Assembly (NCBI GenBank): GCA_003164075.1
Contig: PLRZ01000749.1
Coordinates: forward strand, 1-15,750
Length of the DNA stretch: 15,750 bases
Source: Bryobacterales bacterium
GTDB taxonomy: Bacteria; Acidobacteriota; Terriglobia; Bryobacterales; Bryobacteraceae
Reading direction: 5' to 3'
In this document: positions 1-6,319 of the stretch, piece by piece
Layout of the letters: every line of letters starts with the position of its first letter
Numbering within the stretch: position 1 is the stretch's first letter
The notes under the pieces: model-generated
The model's database searches: none
Told to the model about the DNA's origin: nothing
The model's input: the letters and a program-made list of their open reading frames with translations, nothing else
Made by a program: the position numbers and the translations under genes

Positions 1-124
1 ACGCCGTGGACCGCGAAGAGAATCCGCTGTATTGGAAGCTGCTGCATGCGGCCGGGAAGGCTTCCGGGCGGAGGTGCGCAGCTTCTATTCCTCGGGGATC
101 GATGCGATGTTAGTGGGGAAGTAA
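1..124 (+). CDS. C-terminal end of an unidentified protein, reading frame disrupted
   Basis: Only the last ~40 codons lie in the window, ending at TAA 122-124. Two frames each give protein-like sequence. From base 3 it reads AVDREENPLYWKLLHAAGK (to about base 59). From base 62 the frame one step over reads FRAEVRSFYSSGIDAMLVGK to the stop. Restoring one base near 59-62 (a lost C in a gg/cc run) would join them as one ORF, so I read this as a single-base deletion or sequencing error rather than two genes. The uninterrupted alternative (frame 2 throughout) gives an implausible Arg/Ala-rich N-terminal part. I do not recognise the family. The last 15 bases overlap the 3' end of the convergent metallopeptidase gene. 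Confidence 0.4.
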   Translation, partial: RRGPRRESAVLEAAACGREGFRAEVRSFYSSGIDAMLVGK

Positions 125-955
125 GTTCTCGTCGCCGCGGCCCGGCAGGTTGATGGCGTCGTGTACTTCGGGGCGGTGCTTCACTAAGTCGGAGCGATAC
201 TCCGATTCCAGCCGGGAAAGCCGCTTCCCGTAGACTTTGCGGATGCTCTTACTGCCGTTTTTCCAGACCCTCTGAAGGCGCGCGGCCCCATAAGTCTCGT
301 ACAGGTATTCCACGAAGCCTCCCAGCTCGGGATACGTGTCGTCGGGGGAGTAACTGGAGGATTCCCACCCGGCGCTGACCAGTTTCTTGAGCGGAATCCA
401 CTGCTTGCTTTGCATCATCCCGAGACACTGCCGCTTCATCAGGGACGACTTGTTGTCCACCGCGAAATTCGCCAGCCCCTCTTCCAGCCAGTGCTCCGCG
501 GGCCCCCATAAGTTAGTGGCGATCTCGTGGGTAAGTTCGTGTTTCAGGCTCAATTCCGAAAACGGCGCCACCACGCAGAATACGGCGTGCTGGGTGGGCC
601 GCGAACGTCCGATCACCTCCGAACCGATGAGCTCTCTCATGCGCTCGATCGACTCCACGAAAAAGACGTGGATAGTGGGATCGTACTTGCTCTCGCCCAG
701 TAATTGCAGGATGGAAGTACGCCCGTGTTGGGCCACCTCTTCGAGTTGCGTGAGGCGGAGTTCGGCCTCCGTGCCGGCCTCGTAATTCAGCTCAAAGTGG
801 GACACCTGGTCGATCTTCCAGGCGAAGCCCGTATGGGCGTAGTATGGCCGCAGTTCGTCGCCGGTAAACCGCTCCGCCGCCGCAGGTTGGCCGAACAACG
901 CCACCCCGCCCACAATCGCGAGCAGGGATAATGCGCGGATGATCCTGGTCTGCAC
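110..955 (-). CDS. Secreted gluzincin-type (HExxH) metallopeptidase-like protein
   Basis: This 281-residue protein starts at a GTG. Residues 1-27 look like a Sec signal peptide: Arg at 4 and 7, a hydrophobic core LSLLAIVGGVALFG, and an AAA|E cleavage site. The zinc-protease motif HELTH is at 139-143, followed 15 residues later by WLEEGLANF (156-164), whose Glu is the expected third zinc ligand of the peptidase MA (gluzincin) clan. It is probably a periplasmic or secreted peptidase; substrate unknown. The C-terminal ~100 residues (Lys/Arg/Glu/Tyr rich) resemble the helical tail of DUF1570/peptidase MA-like proteins in Acidobacteria and Planctomycetes, but I cannot name the exact family. Choosing the GTG start preserves the signal peptide. 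A GATAAT hexamer lies 11 bp upstream. It stands alone in a probable single-gene unit, convergent with the gene on its left. Confidence 0.72.
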   Translation of the reverse strand: MQTRIIRALSLLAIVGGVALFGQPAAAERFTGDELRPYYAHTGFAWKIDQVSHFELNYEAGTEAELRLTQLEEVAQHGRTSILQLLGESKYDPTIHVFFVESIERMRELIGSEVIGRSRPTQHAVFCVVAPFSELSLKHELTHEIATNLWGPAEHWLEEGLANFAVDNKSSLMKRQCLGMMQSKQWIPLKKLVSAGWESSSYSPDDTYPELGGFVEYLYETYGAARLQRVWKNGSKSIRKVYGKRLSRLESEYRSDLVKHRPEVHDAINLPGRGDENLLPH

Positions 956-966
956 CTCTGGTTGAA

Positions 967-972
967 ATTATC
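967..972 (-). promoter_or_regulatory. Possible -10 box (GATAAT) for the metallopeptidase gene
   Basis: On the minus strand GATAAT sits 11 bp before the GTG start, with no clear -35 and no Shine-Dalgarno sequence between. A start site ~7 bp downstream would leave a leader of only a few bases. It fits the pattern at several other starts in this window, but a hexamer alone is weak evidence. Confidence 0.3.
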
Positions 973-1030
973 TCATGCGGCGCGCGCCGGACGGGCCGAT
1001 TTCAGCATCGCTTTCCCAACCGCGACCGCA

Positions 1031-1054
1031 AGGGACCGCAAGGTAGCGGTCTCT
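1031..1054. repeat. Intergenic hairpin (9-bp stem, 6-nt loop)
   Basis: AGGGACCGC and GCGGTCTCT flank the loop AAGGTA and pair with one G-T wobble. It lies in the 145-bp gap between the vapC stop and the metallopeptidase start, so it could end the vapBC transcript, but no T-run follows on either strand. Together with the bases just before it (1020-1038, CCGCGACCGCAAGGGACCG) it resembles one arm of the large inverted repeat at 11119-11185, with 16 of 19 positions equal. It may therefore be a degenerate member of the same dispersed repeat family. Confidence 0.45.
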
Positions 1055-1100
1055 GCCATCTGAAGTGAGCTTCGCGACAGAAACTAAATAGGCTTTTTCG

Positions 1101-1481
1101 TTAGAGCTTTTGGGCGCCGTCAACTTTGGCAAGACCGCGATCGAATGTGCCCAGCGGCAGATGCCCGGCTTTCCGTGCCAGGTGAAGCATCATGCAGTCG
1201 GAAAAACCGAGTGCTGGTTTCGCTTGGAAGAGTTTCAGGGCCTCTTGAACGGCCTCGGAATCCTGTAGCACCAAATCCCGATGGTCAAGCAACATCTCGA
1301 TCATTTTGGCCAAGTCCGTCGAACTCAGCTCATAGACAGTGGCCAGCACCCATGTCGCTTCGGCCAATGCGAGCACCGAGACCCAGGCGCCGTTCTCCAC
1401 GAACGCCTCGGCAGCGGCGGCCTGCCGGGAGTCGTCCCGCGTGATCAGCCGAACCAGGACATTCGTATCAATCGCGCGCAT
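1101..1481 (-). CDS. vapC: VapC-family PIN-domain toxin (ribonuclease)
   Basis: This 126-residue protein has the usual PIN-domain length. The four acidic metal-binding positions are visible: D5 (AIDTNVLVRL), E41 (LALAEATW), D95 (GFSDCMML) and D114 (TFDRGLAK). PIN toxins of VapBC modules are Mg/Mn-dependent endoribonucleases that cut tRNA or other RNAs; the target here cannot be told from sequence. The gene overlaps the end of the antitoxin gene by 14 bp, the normal antitoxin-first, translationally coupled arrangement. All four acidic residues are intact and there is no frameshift, so the toxin is probably functional. Confidence 0.88.
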   Translation of the reverse strand: MRAIDTNVLVRLITRDDSRQAAAAEAFVENGAWVSVLALAEATWVLATVYELSSTDLAKMIEMLLDHRDLVLQDSEAVQEALKLFQAKPALGFSDCMMLHLARKAGHLPLGTFDRGLAKVDGAQKL

Positions 1482-1731
1482 AGCGCCTTCGTACGGATTG
1501 CCGAAGCCCTTCTTTCAACTCATTGACACTTCGCGTTTCCGGGGGCTGTGCTCCAAACAGCGTTCGATGGATATCCTCTGAACCGAAGCGGCCTGCGCGG
1601 CGGATGACGATGCTAGTGCCCTCTTCATCCCATTCCAAAACGGAACCCGGTCCGATGCCGAGCTTGCGGCGCACGTCCACCGGGACTGAAATCTGCCCTT
1701 GTGCGGTAACCTTCGACCGTGCGATCACCAT
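1468..1731 (-). CDS. vapB: VapB/AbrB-family antitoxin (SpoVT-AbrB DNA-binding domain)
   Basis: This 87-residue protein begins MVIARSKVTAQGQISVPVDV. That is the AbrB/MazE swapped-hairpin fold signature (K-T-x-x-G-Q-I-x-x-P-x-x-V-R-x-x-L-G-I). The N-terminal ~47 residues bind DNA, and the C-terminal ~40 (…RSVNELKEGLRQSVRRRYARD) would wrap the toxin. I chose ATG 1731 because the AbrB domain normally starts a few residues before this motif. ATG 1746 (adding MVILG) is the alternative, and longer in-frame extensions are low-complexity Arg/Ser sequence. The gene overlaps vapC by 14 bp. The palindrome just upstream is the likely site where the VapBC complex represses its own promoter. Confidence 0.85.
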   Translation of the reverse strand: MVIARSKVTAQGQISVPVDVRRKLGIGPGSVLEWDEEGTSIVIRRAGRFGSEDIHRTLFGAQPPETRSVNELKEGLRQSVRRRYARD

Positions 1732-1736
1732 CCCCA

Positions 1737-1752
1737 ATATTACCATGGTAAT
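1737..1752 (-). promoter_or_regulatory. vapBC operator palindrome overlapping a -10 box
   Basis: ATTACCATGGTAAT at 1739-1752 is a perfect 14-bp palindrome just upstream of vapB. On the minus strand the -10-like TAATAT (1742-1737) overlaps its downstream half and ends 5 bp before ATG 1731. A palindrome over the promoter is the standard layout for autorepression by antitoxin or toxin-antitoxin complexes. A start point inside or beside the ATG would make the mRNA leaderless. This is inference from position and symmetry only. Confidence 0.5.
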
Positions 1753-1804
1753 GGAGCATGCCCAGAGGGCGTCCGCCCCACCAGGGCTGTCACGCCAGCC
1801 CCCC

Positions 1805-2407
1805 CTACAGCACCGATTCGCCGCGGCGATCGGTGAAGCGGATGGCGAAGTAGACTCCGATCGCCATCGCCACCGCCACGCCCAGCAGCGGCCAGGCATT
1901 GCGCTGCAGGTACGCCTGGGCGCCCTCGCCTAAGTGAATCCCCAGGTAAGCTTCGCCAAAATAGCGAATGACCCGCGCCGCCAGGATCACCGCGATGAAC
2001 TTCGTGAAGCTGGTGCGCAGCGCGCCGGCGGAGACCACGAAAACCTTGAGCGGGAAAGGCACGAACGGCACCACCGCCGGGACGAAGACCGTCAACAGAC
2101 CGTAGCGCGCGAACCACTGCTGGAATCTCTGTCCTTTGGAGGGAGCCGCTTCCCCTTTAGTCAACCATCTGCTGCCATGGCGCGCCGCCCAGAAAAGCGC
2201 GATATTCCCGGCGAGAGACCCGCTCACCGCCATCAGCGCCGCGAAATAGGCCTTCTGCGGATCCCTGACGGCCTCCCTGACGGCGATGAAGAGCACCAAC
2301 CCGTCCATCGCGCCGGGCAGCGGCACCGCCATGGAGTCGATGAGGCCGAGCACAAAGATGCCGATCGGTCCAAAAGCCAGAAGCGCGAATTTGACTTTCT
2401 CCAACAA
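1805..2407 (-). CDS. VTT/DedA-family (YqaA-like) membrane protein
   Basis: This 200-residue integral membrane protein has about four or five hydrophobic segments: GPIGIFVLGLIDSMAVPLPG (13-32), the region near 57-76, GLLTVFVPAVVPFVPFPLKV (~103-122), and AWPLLGVAVAMAIGVYFAIR near the C-terminus. The proline-rich re-entrant segment PAVVPFVPFPLK followed by a Gly/Ala helix is characteristic of VTT (SNARE-associated) proteins, a family now linked to phospholipid or undecaprenyl-phosphate scrambling. A role in recycling lipid carriers for glycan export would fit the operon but is inference. The start used is TTG, 12 bp after the permease stop, so it is probably the last gene of that operon. No ATG gives a full first membrane segment. 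Confidence 0.75.
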   Translation of the reverse strand: MLEKVKFALLAFGPIGIFVLGLIDSMAVPLPGAMDGLVLFIAVREAVRDPQKAYFAALMAVSGSLAGNIALFWAARHGSRWLTKGEAAPSKGQRFQQWFARYGLLTVFVPAVVPFVPFPLKVFVVSAGALRTSFTKFIAVILAARVIRYFGEAYLGIHLGEGAQAYLQRNAWPLLGVAVAMAIGVYFAIRFTDRRGESVL

Positions 2408-2419
2408 GGGCGCCGAGAC

Positions 2420-3637
2420 CTAGATCATGTCCGCAAAGGACTTCCTCAACTTATAAAACCAGGCGTGGCCCAGCACAAACACCACGATGGCCAGCACCGA
2501 AAACTTCCCCAACGCGCCCCATGCCGGCGCACGATTCTCCAGAAAAATGGCGCGATAGGCGTGCACCAGCACATACATCGGGTTCCTGGTCAGCAGCGGC
2601 GCGCGCGCCAGCAATTGACTCTCCGGATAGCAGATCGGCGTCATGAAAAACCAGACCGTAAGCAAGTACCCTATCATCTGTCCCAGGTCGCGCACAAATG
2701 CGCCCAGGCCCGCCAGAAACCAACTCACTCCCACCGTGAACAGAACCTGCGGCACAAGCAGCACCGGCAGCCAGGCGACGGTCGGCGGGATTCGGTGACG
2801 AATCGCCAGCAGAAATCCACAATACAGGCCGACCGCAAACAACTCCGTGACGAGGCCCGACACCACCAGGTTCACGGGCAGCGTTTCCACCGCGAAAACC
2901 AGCTTCTTGACGAAATTACGATGCTCCAGGATAACACCGGGCGCCCGGCCGGCCGCTTCGCTGAACGGCAGCCAGGGCAGCATTCCCGCCAGGAAGTACA
3001 GCGCGAATCCGGTGGGCGTGAGTTTCGGGTCGCGCATCACCACCCCGAACACGAAAAAATACGTCAGCATCAGCAGCAGCGGATTGATGATGGTCCAGAA
3101 CGACCCGCCGAACGATCCCTTATAGCGGCCCAGGATGTCGCGCCGCACCATCACGCGGATCAGGCTGCGATTGCGCCAGATGGTCAGCACCGGGTAGATG
3201 AAGGCCCGGCCGACGGCCCGCAGTTCGCGCTCCCGGCGCAGTTTCTCACGGTCGGTGACGCGCACGCGGCCCAGCGCGATGGCGCCATCCTTGACCGTGG
3301 CATCCACCGCCAGGAACTCCCAGCCCTGGTCGTAATACCAGCAGACGTCTTCGCGCATGGGCGAGAGGCGCACCTGGTAGCGGCCGTCTTCCGCGGGCAG
3401 TTCGAAATCGAGCGCCACGTGCAGCGAGCCGCCGGGCGCGATATCCTGCCCGGGATGCACCCGCGCGCCATCCACTATCAGCGTCCCGCTCTCGGCGTCG
3501 AACAGATGGTGGCCCACGCCGAAGCCTTCGGCCGCGCGCCAGGGCTCTGGCGTGTCGTTGCGGACGTCGAATTCGGCATGCACCAGGCGCGACGGGGCGT
3601 CCAGTTCGACGTGCTGGTTCAGATACGTCGCGTTCAT
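2420..3637 (-). CDS. ABC-2 polysaccharide export permease (Wzm-like) with N-terminal beta-sandwich domain
   Basis: This 405-residue protein has two parts. Residues ~145-405 are an ABC-2 permease: an amphipathic coupling region LIRVMVRRDILGRYKGSFGG (159-178), then about six membrane helices, including the signature FVRDLGQMIGYLLTVWFFMT (314-333) and the NPM…AYR segment (352-362). Such permeases export O-antigen, teichoic acid or capsule chains with a Wzt-type ATPase. Residues ~1-125 are an added beta-rich domain (HAEFDVRND, HPGQDIAPGGSLHVALDFEL, GRYQVRLSP…WYYDQGW). It resembles the C-terminal glycan-binding domain of Wzt ATPases and related tails on glycosyltransferases. ATG 3637 overlaps the upstream stop as ATGA, so I prefer it to GTG 3649. 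No ATPase gene is in the window. Confidence 0.82.
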   Translation of the reverse strand: MNATYLNQHVELDAPSRLVHAEFDVRNDTPEPWRAAEGFGVGHHLFDAESGTLIVDGARVHPGQDIAPGGSLHVALDFELPAEDGRYQVRLSPMREDVCWYYDQGWEFLAVDATVKDGAIALGRVRVTDREKLRRERELRAVGRAFIYPVLTIWRNRSLIRVMVRRDILGRYKGSFGGSFWTIINPLLLMLTYFFVFGVVMRDPKLTPTGFALYFLAGMLPWLPFSEAAGRAPGVILEHRNFVKKLVFAVETLPVNLVVSGLVTELFAVGLYCGFLLAIRHRIPPTVAWLPVLLVPQVLFTVGVSWFLAGLGAFVRDLGQMIGYLLTVWFFMTPICYPESQLLARAPLLTRNPMYVLVHAYRAIFLENRAPAWGALGKFSVLAIVVFVLGHAWFYKLRKSFADMI

Positions 3638-5607
3638 GAATAGAGCCACTCGGGGTAGCGGTCGCGCACCGGCCCCGTCTTGCGTCCCACCGCGTAGATG
3701 CCATCGCCGCGGAGCTCCGTCTCCAGGCGATAGCGGTGCAGCAGGTGCATCACCCAGCCGAATTCGGGATGCGGCAGATCGCGAAACTCTCCCGTCTCAA
3801 GCAGCGCCACCGCGAAGCCGGAATTCTCCAGCAACTTGTGAATCTCGCGGGCGGTATATTCGCGATTGTGGCGCGCGTCCACCTCGCCCGATCCCGCCGC
3901 CGGCTTGATGTAGGCGTGGAAGAAGCCCGGATGGTAGCCTTGCAGGATCGCCGAGATGCCTCGCAGCGCCGCCACGTTGGGCGTGGTCAGAACCAGGTGG
4001 CCCCCAGGCTTCAGGATGCGGTTCACCTCACCCATCAGATGCATGGGATCTTCGAACAGGTGCTCGATCAGCTCGCCGCAAACCACCGTGGAGAAGTATT
4101 CATCGGCATACGGGAAGCGGTCTTTTTCGGCGTCGAAATGTTCGATGTCGCAGGTGAACGTCTCCCCTTCGGCCGATGTCACGGTGCGATGGTCAACGCG
4201 GCCGGCGGGGCCAAAGTAGCAGCCGCGCACCTCGCCGTAGCCCAGCTTGCTGCGCAGCGCCGGAGTGATTTGCAGGTACGCGCCCATTTCCAAAATGCGG
4301 TCGTCAGGCCCGCCGGGTGGAGTAATTTCGAGCGTTTTCACCAGGCGCGTCCGATGAGTGTCGAGATACGTGGCGGACTCTTCACTGACCGCCCAACCGC
4401 GCAGATACGTGTCCAGGGGCGGGTCGCCCGCAGCCTGCACCAGCGGCGCCGGCTCGGGCTTGGGTTCGGATACGGAGCCGCGCCACTCCCGGCCCGCCGC
4501 CACGGCTTCCAGGAACTCCGCGTACTGCCGCGCCACGGTGGCCCAATTGCACTCCTGGGCCACGTAATCGCGCGCCCGCGCTCCGAGTGCCTGCGCCACT
4601 TCCGGCCGCGACACCAGCAGGTTCAGGTACTCGAAAATCAAGTCCTCTTCGCCCGCGCCCACCGGCACTTTCAGACACACATCCTCGGGGAATTCCGCGA
4701 ACGACCCGATTTCGGAAACCATCACCGCCTTGCCCAGCCCCAGCGCGCGCAACAGCGTGCCGGAGCTCTCGCCGACGGTAGGATAGCGCAGGTTGAGAAC
4801 GATGTCGCAGGCCCCCAGATAGCCCACGAAGTCTTCGATGGGCGCGAATCCCAGGATGCGCACGTGAGCCGAAAGCCCCATAGCGCGGATCATCGGCTCG
4901 ATGGGGAATTCGGGATGCGGCTCGCCCACCAGAATCATGCGGGCATTGGGCACCAGCCGTATCAGACGGCGAAAGGCGCGCAGCGATTCGGCGATCCGTT
5001 TGTAGGGCTTCAGATAGCCGAAGATTCCCACCAGCGGAGTGATCTCGTCGAGCCCCAACTTATACCGCCAAGCGTTGCGGTCGGCCTCCGGGATCCAGGC
5101 TCCGTGCGGAATCACGGCGATTGGCCCGGAGTACCCGGCGGCGCGGATTTCAGCCTCCATGAAATGGCTGTGGACCACTACGCCGCGCGCCGATTCCAGC
5201 AGGCGGCGAGTCATCCGCACGCCTTCGTAGTCGGGACCGACTTCCAGTTTGCGGACCCGCTCGGCATAAGCGCGCGCCGGTTCGCCGCCGCAATATTCGC
5301 ACTCGCGCACGTAGGCGTCCCAATCGCCCCGCCGGATGGTGAGGTCGGCAATCAGGTGGTGCAGGTTGGATTCATGCATCACCACCACGCCGGGATGGCG
5401 CAGCGCCGTCTCATACACGAAGCCGTGATATCCGTTGTTGCCCACGTGATAGATCGCCACGTCAAAGCGCGCGGGGTCGAACATCTGGGCGGCGCTGGAG
5501 AAGACTTCGAGGTCCAGCAGGTGGCGGAGAGATTCGATCAGGGCTTCGGAGTAGTCGGCGATCCCGCTGCGCGCCGGCGGCAGCGGAGAGAAGAAAGCTG
5601 CCCGCAT
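3634..5607 (-). CDS. Bifunctional glycosyltransferase (GT4) - SAM methyltransferase fusion
   Basis: This 657-residue two-domain protein is probably cytoplasmic. Residues ~1-372 are a GT-B glycosyltransferase: an N-terminal PLPPARSGIADYSEALIESL (9-28), PHGAW (167-171), GIFGYLKPYKRIAESLRAFR (194-213), and the sugar-nucleotide region GESSGTLLRALGLGKAVMVS (279-298). In the usual E-x7-E motif the first Glu is present (E280) but the second position is Arg, a variation known in GT4 subgroups. A Pro-rich linker (~380-395) leads to a methyltransferase at ~410-620. That part has motif I ILEMGAY (438-444), DEYFSTVVCGELIEHL (502-517) and LKPGGHLVLTTPN (532-544). It probably adds a sugar and methylates the glycan. 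Its start lies 1 bp after the DUF3108 stop, and its end overlaps the permease start. Confidence 0.82.
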   Translation of the reverse strand: MRAAFFSPLPPARSGIADYSEALIESLRHLLDLEVFSSAAQMFDPARFDVAIYHVGNNGYHGFVYETALRHPGVVVMHESNLHHLIADLTIRRGDWDAYVRECEYCGGEPARAYAERVRKLEVGPDYEGVRMTRRLLESARGVVVHSHFMEAEIRAAGYSGPIAVIPHGAWIPEADRNAWRYKLGLDEITPLVGIFGYLKPYKRIAESLRAFRRLIRLVPNARMILVGEPHPEFPIEPMIRAMGLSAHVRILGFAPIEDFVGYLGACDIVLNLRYPTVGESSGTLLRALGLGKAVMVSEIGSFAEFPEDVCLKVPVGAGEEDLIFEYLNLLVSRPEVAQALGARARDYVAQECNWATVARQYAEFLEAVAAGREWRGSVSEPKPEPAPLVQAAGDPPLDTYLRGWAVSEESATYLDTHRTRLVKTLEITPPGGPDDRILEMGAYLQITPALRSKLGYGEVRGCYFGPAGRVDHRTVTSAEGETFTCDIEHFDAEKDRFPYADEYFSTVVCGELIEHLFEDPMHLMGEVNRILKPGGHLVLTTPNVAALRGISAILQGYHPGFFHAYIKPAAGSGEVDARHNREYTAREIHKLLENSGFAVALLETGEFRDLPHPEFGWVMHLLHRYRLETELRGDGIYAVGRKTGPVRDRYPEWLYS

Positions 5608-5608
5608 C

Positions 5609-6319
5609 TCAACGCACCAGCTCCATCGACAAGGTTCCCGCCGTTTGCGGAATCTTGATGAGGAGTGGTGTGCGTGCGGCGTCCCGGGCGTAAAACACTT
5701 CCACGGTGAAATCCGATTTCGGCCCCTTCACGGTGTAGACCAGGTGGTCCGTCACCTCGGGTTTCTTGTCGGCCACCGTGATGGTCTGGGCGCCGGTATA
5801 GGACTGCCGCACCGTGTAGGGAGAGCCGAAGTAGACTACCTGCGGCGGGGGCACCCTGCCCTGCCCCAATTCCTTGCGGGCGAAATACAGGAATGCGATG
5901 GCGTCGCGGCCGCACGGGCCGACGTTCATGTCCGTGAATCCACCGTTGCTGGGAAATTCGGTCACGCGATGGGCGGTCTGCTTCTCCTGGTCGAAGGTGG
6001 TTTTCTCGCTGAAGGTCTTGGCGCCGTGGATGGTATCGCGTTTCAGTTCCGCGGAGCAGTACCCGGCAATCGTGGACGAGCTGTATTTGTCTTTGATGGT
6101 GAAGCCCGCCACGGCTGCGTCCAGCGTCACCGTGAAGTCCCAGCCGTCGGCTGTTTTGTGGGCCGACAGACTCGCGTCTCCCAGGCTCAGACCGCTGGAA
6201 TAGTCGATGGTGTAGTGCAGGGCTTCGTCCTGAAACGGAAACCCGGTTTGGGCGCCTGCCGCTCCAACCAGATAGAGCGCGGCCAGAAGTGTGAGAGAAA
6301 AACGGAGAATATGCTTCAT
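5609..6319 (-). CDS. DUF3108 family periplasmic protein
   Basis: This 236-residue protein starts at ATG 6319, which overlaps the upstream glycosyltransferase stop as ATGA. Residues 1-23 form a signal peptide (KHILRFSLTLLAALYLVGAAGA|Q). The mature part has the repeating beta-strand pattern and landmarks of DUF3108: HYTIDYSSGLSLGDASLSAH, CGRDAIAFLYFARKELGQGR, YTVRQSYTGAQTITVADKK, and a C-terminal TAGTLSMELVR. Function is unknown; members are periplasmic or outer-membrane-associated. Two Cys (in AGYCSAELK and VGPCGRDA) could form a disulfide. Being translationally coupled inside a glycan operon suggests a role in envelope polysaccharide handling, which is inference. A longer upstream extension in this frame is only the shadow of the glycosyltransferase gene. 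Confidence 0.8.
   Translation of the reverse strand: MKHILRFSLTLLAALYLVGAAGAQTGFPFQDEALHYTIDYSSGLSLGDASLSAHKTADGWDFTVTLDAAVAGFTIKDKYSSSTIAGYCSAELKRDTIHGAKTFSEKTTFDQEKQTAHRVTEFPSNGGFTDMNVGPCGRDAIAFLYFARKELGQGRVPPPQVVYFGSPYTVRQSYTGAQTITVADKKPEVTDHLVYTVKGPKSDFTVEVFYARDAARTPLLIKIPQTAGTLSMELVR

Noticed and set aside
1732..1899. N-terminal extension of the VapB frame
   Set aside because: It is low-complexity Arg/Trp/Ser sequence, antisense to the end of the VTT gene, and crosses the promoter palindrome.
1934..3643. Plus-strand ORF of 569 codons antisense to the permease and the VTT gene
   Set aside because: It is rich in His, Arg and Gln with no domain, and mirrors the codon bias of the real minus-strand genes. 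It starts inside one gene and spans two others; the opposite strand has clear families.
3736..5658. Plus-strand ORF of 640 codons antisense to the glycosyltransferase-methyltransferase gene
   Set aside because: Same antisense-shadow pattern in high-GC DNA; no recognisable motif, while the minus strand shows two intact catalytic domains.
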